DNA of 64,000 bases from positions 1-64,000 of the forward strand of contig CACJWN010000002.1 in assembly GCA_902597175.1 (NCBI GenBank). Reading direction: 5' to 3'. Shown in pieces: positions 21,836-35,049 of the stretch (the stretch's first letter is position 1; every line of letters starts with the position of its first letter). Source of the DNA: an uncultured Pelagibacteraceae bacterium (lineage in GTDB: Bacteria > Pseudomonadota > Alphaproteobacteria > Pelagibacterales > Pelagibacteraceae). A model generated the notes under the pieces. That model saw only the letters and a program-made list of their open reading frames with translations, made no database searches and was not told where the DNA came from. Made by a program: the position numbers and the translations under genes.

Positions 21836-21914
21836 TTACAAGCTAATTAATAGCTGTTCCAAGCGAATAAATATAAAATTATCATTATCAATGTAGAAAT
21901 TTGCAAAAATAAAA

Positions 21915-21938
21915 GGGGCGTTCTGTTGCCAGGTGCCC
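21915..21938 (+). repeat. Near-perfect copy of tmRNA 3'-end sequence (copy 2)
   Basis: The 24 bases starting GGGGCGTTCTGTTGCC and ending AGGTGCCC are identical to the end of the intact ssrA gene at 22324-22347; the two preceding A residues also match. It is a direct repeat of the genuine site and brackets the DUF2784 gene with it. Confidence 0.85.
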
Positions 21939-21960
21939 ATAATTTTAGTTAATATATTAA

Positions 21961-22323
21961 ATGTATGAATTATTTGCTAATCTTACATTAATTACACATT
22001 TAATCTTTATCTTATTTGTTATTTTTGGTGGATTGCTCTTCTTTATTTTTTCAAAAGTAGTCTATATCCATCTTCCTGCATTATTATGGGGAATTTATAT
22101 AGAACTAAATAATTCTGTTTGCCCATTAACATATTTAGAAAATTGGTTTTTAATTAAAGCTGAGTTGGCAACTTATTCTAATGGTTTTATCAACAACTAT
22201 CTTTATCCAATAATTTATCCCGAGGGCTTAACTAATAACATTCAGATATATCTTGGCATAACATTGATAGTCATTAATATTTTAATATACGGATTTATTT
22301 TTAAAAATTTTAAAAGATTTTAA
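21961..22323 (+). CDS. DUF2784 family membrane protein
   Basis: The 120-residue protein has an N-terminal hydrophobic pair of helices, then HLPALLWGIYIELNNSVCPLTYLENW and a C-terminal helix; the pattern W-IE---CPLT-LEN is the DUF2784 signature. It is an inner-membrane protein of unknown role. Its TAA stop codon directly abuts the conserved hairpin of ssrA, so the gene is fitted exactly between two tmRNA-end repeats as one cargo unit. Confidence 0.75.
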   Translation: MYELFANLTLITHLIFILFVIFGGLLFFIFSKVVYIHLPALLWGIYIELNNSVCPLTYLENWFLIKAELATYSNGFINNYLYPIIYPEGLTNNIQIYLGITLIVINILIYGFIFKNFKRF

Positions 22324-22580
22324 GGGGCGTTCTGTTGCCAGGTGCCCCAAGACCCCGTAACTTAATTAACTAAGTTAATTAAGCTGCAAGTGCAAATTTT
22401 TGATTTGCATTTGTAAATTAGCCCGTTACGTCGGAACCATCTCGTACGAAAGAACAGCCTTTAGACACCCGTCGATCCTAATTCACCCCCGTAAGTTGTA
22501 AATGGTGGAGGTGGTGGGTACTGCCCCCACGTCCGTGATGTTTATTACGAAATTCGTTTATCGTCATAGTTGGAAAACCA
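22324..22580 (-). ncRNA. ssrA: Two-piece (circularly permuted) tmRNA, alphaproteobacterial type
   Basis: On the minus strand the acceptor piece comes first and ends CACCTCC-ACCA (3' end 22503). After a 12-base spacer, the coding piece starts GGGGGTG at 22490; the two ends form a perfect 7-pair acceptor stem with one G-U. GGATCGACGGG, the conserved tmRNA 5' block, follows. The tag frame ends ANQKFALAA then TAA (stop at 22379-22381), upstream residues TN uncertain. A 10-bp hairpin (22361-22383) follows, then the terminal GGGGC/GCCCC hairpin at 22324-22348. Permutation is the known alphaproteobacterial arrangement. The 5' boundary is approximate. Confidence 0.9.
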
Positions 22581-22588
22581 ACACTAAT

Positions 22589-22616
22589 AATATAAAACTC
22601 TTTTGAAGAGATTCAA
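22589..22616 (-). promoter_or_regulatory. Likely ssrA promoter
   Basis: On the minus strand TTGAAT (22611-22616) and TATATT (22589-22594) are 16 bases apart, placing initiation near 22582, just before the acceptor piece. A CTCTTCAAAAGAG inverted repeat lies in the spacer. The divergent thyX gene shares this 50-base region. Confidence 0.55.
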
Positions 22617-22629
22617 TAATTAATTCATA

Positions 22630-23577
22630 ATGAAACTTACAAATGAACAAAAGCAAGAAATTGCGGACCAACAAGCTCAAAAAAATACTACTAAAAGAGT
22701 TACCTCACCCGAATTAGAAAAAATTCTTTACGAGGCTTTACCTGTTTTAGACCATGGTTTTGTTAGAGTGGTAGATTATATGGGCGATGACACCTCGATA
22801 GTTCAATCAGCAAGAGTTTCATATGGAAAAGGAACAAAAAAAGTTTCAACAGATGAGGGCTTAATTAAATATTTAATGAGACATTGGCATTCGACGCCTT
22901 TCGAAATGTGTGAAATAAAATATCATGTAAAATTACCTATATTCATAGCAAGGCAATGGATTAGACATAGAACAGCGAACGTAAATGAATATTCTGCAAG
23001 ATATTCAATTTTGGATAAAGAGTTTTACATTCCCGCAAAAGATCAGCTCTCAGCTCAATCAACTTCAAATCGCCAAGGTAGAGGGGATTTGATAACCGGA
23101 GATCAAGCAGATGAAGTTTTAAAAATTTTGAAAGATGATGCAACAAGAACTTACGATAATTATGAAAAGATGCTTAACGAAAGATATGATGGGACAACTA
23201 TAGATGAAAATAAGTCTGGCTTAGCGAGAGAACTTGCAAGAATGAATTTAACCTTAAATTCTTACACTCAATGGTACTGGAAGACAGATTTGTTAAATCT
23301 TTTGAACTTTTTATTTTTAAGAGCTGATAGTCATGCGCAGTATGAAATAAGAGTTTATGCTGAAGCAATGCTAGATACAGTGAAAAAATGGGTTCCAATC
23401 ACTCATGCAGCATTTTTAGATTATAGAGTAGGAGCTGTGCATGTCTCTGCTAAGGGAAAGAAAGTTATTCAGCTAATGGCAAAAGGTGAAAAAGTATCTC
23501 ATGAAAGCTCAGGTCTTTCAAAAAGAGAATGGAATGAATTGATGATGTCTTTTGGTTTTACAGAAAAGATTGTTTAA
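22630..23577 (+). CDS. thyX: Flavin-dependent thymidylate synthase ThyX
   Basis: ThyX makes dTMP from dUMP using methylene-tetrahydrofolate, FAD and NADPH, replacing ThyA. The ThyX signature [15 protein letters not shown] (about residues 118-132) is complete. The 315-residue length exceeds the common 220-260, owing to an N-terminal extension and a C-terminal extension with [17 protein letters not shown]. The 3' end overlaps the convergent mrp gene by 20 bases. Confidence 0.96.
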   Translation: MKLTNEQKQEIADQQAQKNTTKRVTSPELEKILYEALPVLDHGFVRVVDYMGDDTSIVQSARVSYGKGTKKVSTDEGLIKYLMRHWHSTPFEMCEIKYHVKLPIFIARQWIRHRTANVNEYSARYSILDKEFYIPAKDQLSAQSTSNRQGRGDLITGDQADEVLKILKDDATRTYDNYEKMLNERYDGTTIDENKSGLARELARMNLTLNSYTQWYWKTDLLNLLNFLFLRADSHAQYEIRVYAEAMLDTVKKWVPITHAAFLDYRVGAVHVSAKGKKVIQLMAKGEKVSHESSGLSKREWNELMMSFGFTEKIV

Positions 23578-24352
23578 TTTTTTTAGCTATGCTTAAAAAT
23601 ATTTTAGAAATTTTGTGATCAGGTTTTGAATAAGTCAAAGGTTCTCCATTATCAGCCGAAGTTCTTAAGTCTTCATTTAAAGGTAAAAAACCTAAGAATT
23701 CTTTATCAAATTCTTTAGCAGTTTTTTCAACACCTCCTTCTCCAAAAATTTTATATTTTTTTCCATCATCACCTTCAAAAAAACTCATGTTATCTATAAG
23801 TCCTAAAATTTTTACTCCAGTTTTTTCAAACATTTGAATTCCCCTTTTTACATCTAATAAAGCAAGATCTTGAGGTGTAGAAACTATTATTGCCCCATCT
23901 ATTTTTACCTCTTGAACAAAAGTTAATTGAGTATCACCTGTCCCAGGCGGCATATCAATTACTATTACATCTCTATCTTTCCACAAAACCTTTTGGGTCA
24001 TTGTTTTAATTGCGCTAATAACCATTGGACCTCTCCACATCATCGGCGTTTGCTCATCAATCAGTAAGCCCATAGACATACATTGAACTTCAAATTTTTC
24101 TAAAGGTGTAATTGTTTTATTATCCTCACTCTTAGGTTTTTCGTTTAAATTCAAAAGTTTAGGCAAAGATGGTCCATAAACATCTGCATCAAGTATTCCA
24201 ATTTTTAATCCTAAATGTTGCAAGGCAAAAGCAAGATTTATTGCTACCGTGGATTTACCAACCCCACCTTTTGCACTTGAAACCATTATAGCGAACTTCG
24301 TGCCTTTAATTGGCGATTTAACAAATTGTTTTGGGGGAGGTTTTTGGCTCAT
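23558..24352 (-). CDS. mrp: Mrp/ApbC-type iron-sulfur cluster carrier ATPase
   Basis: This is a P-loop ATPase of the Mrp/NBP35 group that carries and delivers Fe-S clusters. Seen: deviant Walker [12 protein letters not shown] (about residues 26-36), [13 protein letters not shown], and [12 protein letters not shown]. The N-terminal DUF59 domain found in many bacterial Mrp proteins is absent, leaving a 264-residue core. A CxxC cluster-binding motif is not visible in its usual position. A perfect TATAAT lies on this strand at 24380-24385. Confidence 0.88.
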   Translation of the reverse strand: MSQKPPPKQFVKSPIKGTKFAIMVSSAKGGVGKSTVAINLAFALQHLGLKIGILDADVYGPSLPKLLNLNEKPKSEDNKTITPLEKFEVQCMSMGLLIDEQTPMMWRGPMVISAIKTMTQKVLWKDRDVIVIDMPPGTGDTQLTFVQEVKIDGAIIVSTPQDLALLDVKRGIQMFEKTGVKILGLIDNMSFFEGDDGKKYKIFGEGGVEKTAKEFDKEFLGFLPLNEDLRTSADNGEPLTYSKPDHKISKIFLSIAKKIKQSFL

Positions 24353-24400
24353 GTTTCAGTTTTATCAAATGTTTTAGACATTATAGCGCTCCTTCTTAAC

Positions 24401-24435
24401 TTGTTTTTAGGATAAAAGTCACTATATAAAGTGAC
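24401..24435 (+). promoter_or_regulatory. hflK promoter with embedded palindrome
   Basis: TTGTTT (24401-24406), a 16-base spacer and TATATA (24423-24428) place transcription start at or next to the hflK ATG at 24436. GTCACTATATAAAGTGAC (24418-24435) has 6-bp palindromic arms around the -10 box, as an operator would. No Shine-Dalgarno is present, so the mRNA would be leaderless. Confidence 0.5.
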
Positions 24436-25551
24436 ATGAGTTTTAAAGATAAGATTTTAAACAACCAATCACCATGGGGAGCACCTCCAGGTGGAGACGG
24501 AGGAAGAGGTTCGCCTGGTGGAAATGGATCAGGATCTAGACAAGACCCGCCTAGCCTTGACGATGTTATAAAAAACTTTCAAAAAACCATTAATAAGTTT
24601 TCTGGTGGAAAATCAGGTGGATCTCGACCAATAATTATAGGTTTAATTATTATAGCATTACTTTATGTTGCAAGTGGTCTTTACAGAGTTTTACCAGATG
24701 AACAAGGTGTAGTTTTAAGATTTGGTAAATATGTAAATACTACTCAACCAGGATTACATTATCATTTCCCAACACCTTTTGAGAGAGTATTAACTCCTAA
24801 AGTAACTAAAGTTAACAGAGTGGATGTTGGTTTCAGGCCAGCAAGTGATACAGGCAGATCATCCGGAGTTGGAAACGTCCCAGAGGAAAGTTTAATGTTA
24901 ACGGGTGACGAAAATATAGTGGATATTAACTACTCAGTTTTTTGGGTAATCAAAGACGCACAAAAATTTTTATTTAACATTCAAAGTCCAGTTGAAACAG
25001 TTAAAGCTGCCTCAGAGACTGCAATGAGAGAAGTAATCGCAAAAAATAATATTCAAAATATTTTAACCGAAGGAAGATCTAAAATAGAAGTTGAGGTTCA
25101 AGAAATAGCTCAACTAATTTTAGATGAGTATGGTTCAGGTATACAATTAACTCAGGTACAAACACAACAGGCGGACCCACCTGAACAAGTTATAGATGCA
25201 TTTAGGGATGTACAAGCCGCTAGAGCAGACAGAGAAAGATCAAAGAACGAAGCCGAGGCGTACGCTAACGATGTTATACCAAGAGCTCGAGGTGAAGCTG
25301 AGCAAGTTTTACAACAAGCAGAAGCATATAAGAAAGAGGTTGTTGCGAAAGCTGAGGGTGAGGCTAGCAGATTTTTAGCTATATATAATGAATATAAAGA
25401 TGCAAAAGAAGTTACTCAAGAGAGAATGTATTTAGAAACAATGGAAAAAGTTTTAGCAGATATCGATAAAGTAATTATAGATAAAGAATCTGGTTCAGGA
25501 GTTGTTCCTTATCTACCACTACCAGAATTAAAAAAAGGGAGTAATAATTAA
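24436..25551 (+). CDS. hflK: HflK, SPFH-domain membrane protein
   Basis: HflK with HflC forms a periplasmic-facing membrane cage that holds the FtsH protease and modulates its activity. The 371-residue protein has the glycine-rich cytoplasmic N-terminus (GGDGGRGSPGGNGSGS), one transmembrane segment (about residues 65-82), an SPFH/band-7 domain starting ADEQGVVLRFG-like (DEQGVVLRFGKY), and a long alanine- and glutamate-rich coiled coil at 250-330. It abuts hflC with a 1-base overlap. Confidence 0.95.
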   Translation: MSFKDKILNNQSPWGAPPGGDGGRGSPGGNGSGSRQDPPSLDDVIKNFQKTINKFSGGKSGGSRPIIIGLIIIALLYVASGLYRVLPDEQGVVLRFGKYVNTTQPGLHYHFPTPFERVLTPKVTKVNRVDVGFRPASDTGRSSGVGNVPEESLMLTGDENIVDINYSVFWVIKDAQKFLFNIQSPVETVKAASETAMREVIAKNNIQNILTEGRSKIEVEVQEIAQLILDEYGSGIQLTQVQTQQADPPEQVIDAFRDVQAARADRERSKNEAEAYANDVIPRARGEAEQVLQQAEAYKKEVVAKAEGEASRFLAIYNEYKDAKEVTQERMYLETMEKVLADIDKVIIDKESGSGVVPYLPLPELKKGSNN

Positions 25552-26426
25552 TGAGAGGCGTTAAATTTATAGTTCCTACAATAATTTTAATTGGTGTAGT
25601 GATTTTCCAGTCTTTATTTATTGTACAAGAAATTAGCCAAGCAATTGTTCTTCAATTTGGTGATCCTAAAAAAATTGTTACTAAAGCTGGTTTAAATTTT
25701 AAATTACCTTTCATTCAAAACGTTGTCTATTTAGATAAAAGAATTTTAAATCTAGACAATGATCCCGAAGAAGTTATTGCTGCAGATCAAAAAAGATTAA
25801 TTGTTGACGCTTTTGCAAGATTTAAAATTGTAGACCCTTTAAAATTTTACATTTCAGTTGGAAACGAAAGAGTAGCAAGATCTAGGTTATCTACAATTAT
25901 AAATTCTAGAATCAGAGGTGTATTAGGAACACAAGAATTGGCTACATTATTATCTACAGATAGAGCAAGACAAATGCAGATAATCCAATCTCAAGTAAAT
26001 GAGGAGGCACAGAATTTTGGAATTAATATAGTTGACGTGCGAATAAAAAGAGCTGATTTACCTCCAGCAAATAGTGAAGCGATTTATAAAAGAATGCAAA
26101 CTGAAAGAGAGAGGGAAGCTAAAGAATTTAGAGCACAAGGTGCAGAGATAGCTCAAAAAATTAGATCAACAGCAGATAAAGACGTAACCGTAATCTTAGC
26201 TCAAGCGAATAAAAAATCAGAAATTATGAAAGGTGAAGGTGATGGCCTAAGAAATAAAATTTTTGCCGATGCGTTCGGAAGAGATCCACAGTTTTTTGCT
26301 TTTTACAGAGCAATGCAAGCATATGAAAAGGCTTTAATTGGAGGCGAGACATCACTCGTTTTATCACCTGATAGTGAATTTTTTAAGTTTTTTGGTAAGT
26401 CTGTGAAGCCTGCTATAAAAAGGTAA
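25551..26426 (+). CDS. hflC: HflC, SPFH-domain membrane protein
   Basis: HflC is the partner of HflK in regulating FtsH. The 291 residues show an N-terminal membrane segment (about residues 6-24), the band-7 start QAIVLQFGDP, KLPFIQNVVYLDKRIL, and a C-terminal coiled coil with REREAKEFRAQGAEIAQKIR. Length and order match the family. It continues the hflK transcript and is followed at 15 bases by the DUF2065 gene. Confidence 0.95.
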   Translation: MRGVKFIVPTIILIGVVIFQSLFIVQEISQAIVLQFGDPKKIVTKAGLNFKLPFIQNVVYLDKRILNLDNDPEEVIAADQKRLIVDAFARFKIVDPLKFYISVGNERVARSRLSTIINSRIRGVLGTQELATLLSTDRARQMQIIQSQVNEEAQNFGINIVDVRIKRADLPPANSEAIYKRMQTEREREAKEFRAQGAEIAQKIRSTADKDVTVILAQANKKSEIMKGEGDGLRNKIFADAFGRDPQFFAFYRAMQAYEKALIGGETSLVLSPDSEFFKFFGKSVKPAIKR

Positions 26427-26441
26427 GAATTTAAAATATTT

Positions 26442-26627
26442 GTGAGTGAGTTTATTATCGCAATTGGATTAATTTTTTTTGTGGAAGGTCTGTTTTTAGC
26501 CATTTTCCCGTCAAGAATTAAAAGCATATTAGAATTAATTAAAAATACGCCTGAGAATAAATTAAGAATTTTAGGAATTTTTTTTTTGATTACCGGTTTT
26601 TTAATAATTTGGTATATAAAAAGTTAG
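26442..26627 (+). CDS. DUF2065 family small membrane protein
   Basis: The 61-residue protein has two hydrophobic helices separated by a short basic loop (FPSRIKSILELIKNTPENKLRILG), the DUF2065 pattern. Start is GTG at 26442, with a second GTG two codons later also possible. DUF2065 genes are often found downstream of hflC in proteobacteria, which supports the call. The stop abuts the degP start. Confidence 0.8.
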   Translation: MSEFIIAIGLIFFVEGLFLAIFPSRIKSILELIKNTPENKLRILGIFFLITGFLIIWYIKS

Positions 26628-28031
26628 ATGAAATTAATAAGTAAAACATTATTTTTTTTAATTGTAATTAATTTTTCTTTTGTACATTCAAAACCTGTTC
26701 CAGATTCATTTGCGGATTTAGCAGATAAACTAATGCCATCCGTTGTGAATATTTCTACAACTCAAACAGTTAGAACAACTACAAATCAATTTCCTTTCCA
26801 ATTCCCTCCAGGATCACCATTTGGTGAAATGTTTAAAGATTTTGAAAGACCTACAGAGAGAAAAGCTTCTTCGCTAGGTTCAGGATTTATTATTGATACA
26901 AAAGGAACAGTTGTAACTAATAATCATGTAATCTCTGGAGCTGATGATATTTTAGTTAGGGTAGGAGATAAAGAATACAAAGCCAACGTAGTTGGCGCAG
27001 ATCCTTATATGGATATTGCAGTTTTAAAAATGGAAACTAGAGATCAATTTAAGCCAGTAAGCTTTGGTGACTCTGATAAAGCAAGGGTTGGAGATTGGGC
27101 TGTTGCGATTGGAAATCCTTTTGGTTTAGGAGGATCGGTAACAGCTGGAATCATATCTGCAAGAAACAGAGATATTAATCTTACAAGATATGACGATTTC
27201 ATTCAAACTGATGCTTCTATAAATCAAGGTAACTCAGGTGGACCTTTGTTTAATCTTAAAGGAGAAGTAATTGGGATCAACACTGCAATTATTGCTCCGG
27301 GCCAATCTGGCTCAATTGGAATAGGATTTGCTATACCAGCTAATGCAGCGTCAAACGTAATTAACCAACTAATAAAATTTGGAGAAACTAAAAGAGGTTG
27401 GTTAGGAGTTCGAATTCAAGAGGTTACAAAAGAAATAGCCGAGGTTGAAAAACTCAAAAAACCTCAAGGTGCTTTGGTTGCTAGCGTGGGTGAAAATAGT
27501 CCCGCAGATAAAGCAGGAATAAAAGCAGGCGATATAATTTTAAATTTTGATGGAAAAAAAATTGATACGATGAGAACTCTACCAAAAGTCGTTGCCTCTA
27601 CAGAGGTTGGAAAAAGTGTAGAGCTAAAAATTTGGAGAAACAAAAGGCTTATATCTAAAAGATTAGTTCTTGGACGACTTGAATCTTCTGAAGAATTTAA
27701 AGATAAGAAAACAAAAACAGTAAAAAAAGTTGTAGATATTGATAAATTAAAAATAGCTGTAAGAGATATAAATAGCGAGGACATTACCTCTAGGAATTTA
27801 AATAAAAAAACTTCTGGTGTAGTAATTACAGAAATTTCTAACAGAAGCCCGCTAAAAAATCTTTTGAGCGTAAATGATATAATAATTGAAGTTCAAAAGT
27901 CTCCAATAAAATCGACCTCAGATTTAAAAAAGTTAGTTGATAGTTTTTTTACAAAAGGTGAGAAAACATTACTATTAACAGTCATAAATAAAAACAATCA
28001 AAGACGTTACCTAGGCGTTAAAATAAATTAG
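26628..28031 (+). CDS. degP: DegP/DegQ (Do) family periplasmic serine protease
   Basis: This is a periplasmic protease and chaperone for misfolded envelope proteins. In 467 residues I see a signal peptide (about residues 1-21), a trypsin-like domain with catalytic His in VTNNHVI (about residue 92), Asp in YMDIAVLK (about residue 123) and Ser in QGNSGGPLF (about residue 197), then two PDZ domains (around GENSPADKAGIKAGD and SPLKNLLSVNDII). Downstream of hflKC it belongs to an envelope quality-control cluster. Confidence 0.94.
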   Translation: MKLISKTLFFLIVINFSFVHSKPVPDSFADLADKLMPSVVNISTTQTVRTTTNQFPFQFPPGSPFGEMFKDFERPTERKASSLGSGFIIDTKGTVVTNNHVISGADDILVRVGDKEYKANVVGADPYMDIAVLKMETRDQFKPVSFGDSDKARVGDWAVAIGNPFGLGGSVTAGIISARNRDINLTRYDDFIQTDASINQGNSGGPLFNLKGEVIGINTAIIAPGQSGSIGIGFAIPANAASNVINQLIKFGETKRGWLGVRIQEVTKEIAEVEKLKKPQGALVASVGENSPADKAGIKAGDIILNFDGKKIDTMRTLPKVVASTEVGKSVELKIWRNKRLISKRLVLGRLESSEEFKDKKTKTVKKVVDIDKLKIAVRDINSEDITSRNLNKKTSGVVITEISNRSPLKNLLSVNDIIIEVQKSPIKSTSDLKKLVDSFFTKGEKTLLLTVINKNNQRRYLGVKIN

Positions 28032-28033
28032 TT

Positions 28034-28951
28034 TTGCTCAAAAAGTTAATACTCTTAGCAGGACCAACAGCTTCAGGAAAATCAAATTTAGCAATTAAAT
28101 TAGCGGAAAAAATAAATGGTGAAATTATAAATGCAGATAGTATGCAAGTTTTTAAAGAATTTTCTATTTTATCTTCAAGACCAACTTTAGCTCAAACTAG
28201 AAAAATTCAACACCATCTTTATGGAATTATTTCAGTTAAAAAACATTTTTCAGCTGGCGATTGGTTAAAAGAAGTAAAAAAAAAGATTAATATTTGTAAA
28301 AAAAAAAAGAAAGTGCCAATAATTGTTGGAGGTACTGGGCTTTACTTTAATATAATTACAAAGGGCATAAGTAAAATACCTGACATCGATACCAAAACCA
28401 GAAATAAAGTAAGAAACTTATTTAGAAAACTTGGTTATAAAAAATTTTATCATCAACTGCTCAAACTTGATCCAAAAATTAAAGGAAGAATACTTCGAAC
28501 AGACTCTCAAAGACTACAAAGAGCGTATGAAGTAAAACTTAAGACAAAAAAATCATTATATGATTGGTTTGTAAATACAAAATCTGATTTTTCGGATTTT
28601 GAAATAAAAAAAATTTTTATCGATATGCCTAGAGAGATATTACTGAAAAAAATCTCTCTAAGAACAGAAGAAATGTTTAAGAAAAAATGTATTAATGAAG
28701 TCAAAAGATTTAATGCTTTAAAAATAAACAAAACTTTATCATCAAATAAACTCATAGGCGTAAAGGAAATTAATGATTTTTTGAGCAATTCTATCTCTTT
28801 AGAGCAGTGCAAAGAACTTATAAATATAAAGACCAGACAATACGCAAAAAGACAAAATACTTGGGCCAGAGGTCATATGAAGAATTGGAATAAGCTATAT
28901 TCGAAAAATTTCTCAAATCTTTTAAAAAAATCATTAAAAGTTGTAAGCTAA
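28034..28951 (+). CDS. miaA: tRNA dimethylallyltransferase MiaA
   Basis: MiaA attaches a dimethylallyl group to A37 of tRNAs reading UNN codons. Seen: P-loop LLAGPTASGKSNLA (about residues 6-19), NADSMQVF (about residues 35-42), GGTGLYFN, and RTDSQRLQRAYEV. The start is a TTG (28034) giving the expected N-terminus, three bases after the degP stop; no ATG lies before the P-loop. The 305-residue length is normal. Confidence 0.95.
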   Translation: MLKKLILLAGPTASGKSNLAIKLAEKINGEIINADSMQVFKEFSILSSRPTLAQTRKIQHHLYGIISVKKHFSAGDWLKEVKKKINICKKKKKVPIIVGGTGLYFNIITKGISKIPDIDTKTRNKVRNLFRKLGYKKFYHQLLKLDPKIKGRILRTDSQRLQRAYEVKLKTKKSLYDWFVNTKSDFSDFEIKKIFIDMPREILLKKISLRTEEMFKKKCINEVKRFNALKINKTLSSNKLIGVKEINDFLSNSISLEQCKELINIKTRQYAKRQNTWARGHMKNWNKLYSKNFSNLLKKSLKVVS

Positions 28952-28954
28952 AAC

Positions 28955-28982
28955 TTGACGCAACTCATTTCTAGGCTAGATT
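28955..28982 (+). promoter_or_regulatory. Likely ilvB promoter (leaderless)
   Basis: TTGACG (28955-28960), a 16-base spacer and TAGATT (28977-28982) put the start site at about 28989, which is the ilvB ATG. No Shine-Dalgarno is visible between miaA and ilvB. Confidence 0.5.
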
Positions 28983-28988
28983 GTATAT

Positions 28989-30754
28989 ATGCCAAAATTA
29001 TTGAGTGGAGCAGAAATTGTATTTAAAGTACTGGAGGATCAAAAGGTAGAATATATTTTTGGTTATCCTGGTGGTGCGGTGTTACCAATTTATGATGAAC
29101 TAAAAAATCATAAATCAATAAAACATATTTTAGCCAGGCACGAGCAAGGCGCAGGACATTCAGCAGAGGGATACGCAAGGTCAAGTGGAAAGCCAGGAGT
29201 TTTATTAGTTACATCAGGACCTGGTGCTACAAATGCAGTAACAGCTCTTACAGATGCTTACATGGACTCAATTCCACTCGTTTGTATTTCTGGACAAGTA
29301 CCAACACACTTGATTGGTACTGATGCATTTCAAGAGTGTGATACAACTGGAATTACAAGACCATGTACAAAACATAATTGGTTAGTAAAAGATGTAAACG
29401 ATCTTTCTAAAATTTTACACTTAGCTTTCGAAGTTGCTACTACTGGTAGACCTGGTCCAGTCTTAGTTGATATTCCAAAAGATATACAATTTAAAAAAGG
29501 TAAATATAAATTTTTTAAAAATACTTTAAGAAAAAAACTTAATGGAAAAGCAACTCACAAATTATCTAATTCAGATTTAGATAAATTTATAGATCTGATT
29601 AAAAAGTCTTCTAAGCCTATTTTTTATACAGGAGGTGGAGTTATTAATTCTGGACCGGAAGCCAGTAAATATTTAAGAGAACTAGTTTCATTAACTGGTT
29701 TCCCAATTACTTCTACATTGCAAGGACTTGGAGCATATCCTGGAGACGATCCACAATTTCTAGGCATGCTTGGTATGCACGGAACTTATGAAGCAAACAA
29801 TGCAATGCATGATTGTGACTTAATGATAAATATTGGAGCAAGGTTTGATGATAGAATTACAGGTAAAGTGGATGAATTTTCACCAGGCTCGAAAAAAATT
29901 CACGTCGATATTGATCCATCCTCAATAGGAAAAAATATAAAAGTTGATCTTGCAATCATCAGTGATGTCACCGAACTATTAAAATCTTTAATTAAGAGAT
30001 TTAAAGAGAAAAATAAGAACTTTTTGAACTCTAATAAACAAAAAACGTCAAAATGGTGGGAACAAATTGGGAAGTGGAGAGAAAAAAAATCTTTAAACTT
30101 CATTAATAGTGATAAGATTATCAAACCTCAACATGCTGTACAGAGATTATATGAATTAACAAAAAATCAAGATACCTTTATTACTACTGAGGTAGGCCAG
30201 CATCAAATGTGGGCAGCCCAACATTATAAGTTTAATAAGCCTAATAGATGGATGACATCTGGAGGTTTAGGGACAATGGGGTATGGGCTTCCAGCTGCAA
30301 TCGGTGTTCAAATTGCAAATCCTGGAAAGCTAGTTGTTGACATCGCAGGAGAAGCATCCGTTTTGATGACAATGCAAGAAATGTCTACTGCTGTGCAATA
30401 CAGATTACCAATTAAAATATTTATTTTAAATAATGAATACATGGGAATGGTTAGACAATGGCAAGAGCTTTTACATGAAAAGAATTATTCTGAAAGCTAT
30501 ACAGCCGCTTTACCAGACTTTGTTAAACTTGCAGAGTCTTATGGTTGTGTTGGTATTAGAGCGAAAACACCAAGTGAGTTAGATGAAAAGATTAAAGAAA
30601 TGATTAGTATTGATAGGCCGGTGATATTTGACTGTGTGGTTGATAAAGCAGAAAATTGTTTCCCGATGATACCTTCAGGTAAACCACATAATCAGATGAT
30701 TTTAGGACCTGAAGAAGAAGAAGAAATTTCTGATGAAGGGAAAGTTTTAGTTTA

Positions 30755-30755
<1 letters not shown>
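28989..30755 (+). CDS. ilvB: Acetolactate synthase, large catalytic subunit
   Basis: The ThDP-dependent large subunit condenses pyruvate (or pyruvate and 2-oxobutyrate) in the first common step of valine/isoleucine synthesis. Seen in 588 residues: GYPGGAVLPIYDEL (about residues 25-38), the catalytic Glu in RHEQGAGHSAEGYAR, VTSGPGATN, and the ThDP-binding region GEASVLMTMQE with NNEYMGMVRQWQ. It is followed by the regulatory subunit with a 1-base overlap. Confidence 0.97.
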
Positions 30756-32325
<1,570 letters not shown>

Positions 32326-32367
32326 CCCAAACTGAGTCTAAAACACTAACTTGAACTACTTAATTAT

Positions 32368-32395
32368 TTGCAAATTCTAGCTTTGATTGTAATAT
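32368..32395 (+). promoter_or_regulatory. Possible leuA promoter
   Basis: TTGCAA (32368-32373) and TAATAT (32390-32395) are separated by 16 bases in the 97-base gap between ilvC and leuA, giving a start site about 20 bases before the ATG. No attenuator-like leader peptide or leucine codon run is visible. Confidence 0.4.
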
Positions 32396-32422
32396 GAGTA
32401 GCTTTAAATTTTTTACAAAGAT

Positions 32423-35030
<2,608 letters not shown>

Positions 35031-35049
35031 TTTATCTACAGATGAATAG

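Noticed and set aside
19246-22348. The repeated GGGGCGTTCTGTTGCC units as a CRISPR array or ordinary terminators
   Set aside because: Spacing is irregular and gene-sized, no cas genes are present, no T-tract follows, and the sequence matches the end of ssrA.
22361-22383. Perfect palindrome CTTAATTAAC/GTTAATTAAG as an operator
   Set aside because: It lies inside the tmRNA coding piece directly after the tag stop codon, where a tmRNA helix is expected.
24362-24384. A 10-codon minus-strand ORF with an upstream AAGGAG that overlaps the mrp start (ATGA)
   Set aside because: Its ATG is part of TATAATG, a likely mrp -10 box, so transcription would begin after that ATG.
25196-25378. 60-residue ORF inside hflK
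   Set aside because: It is an out-of-frame shadow of the alanine/glutamate-rich coiled coil.
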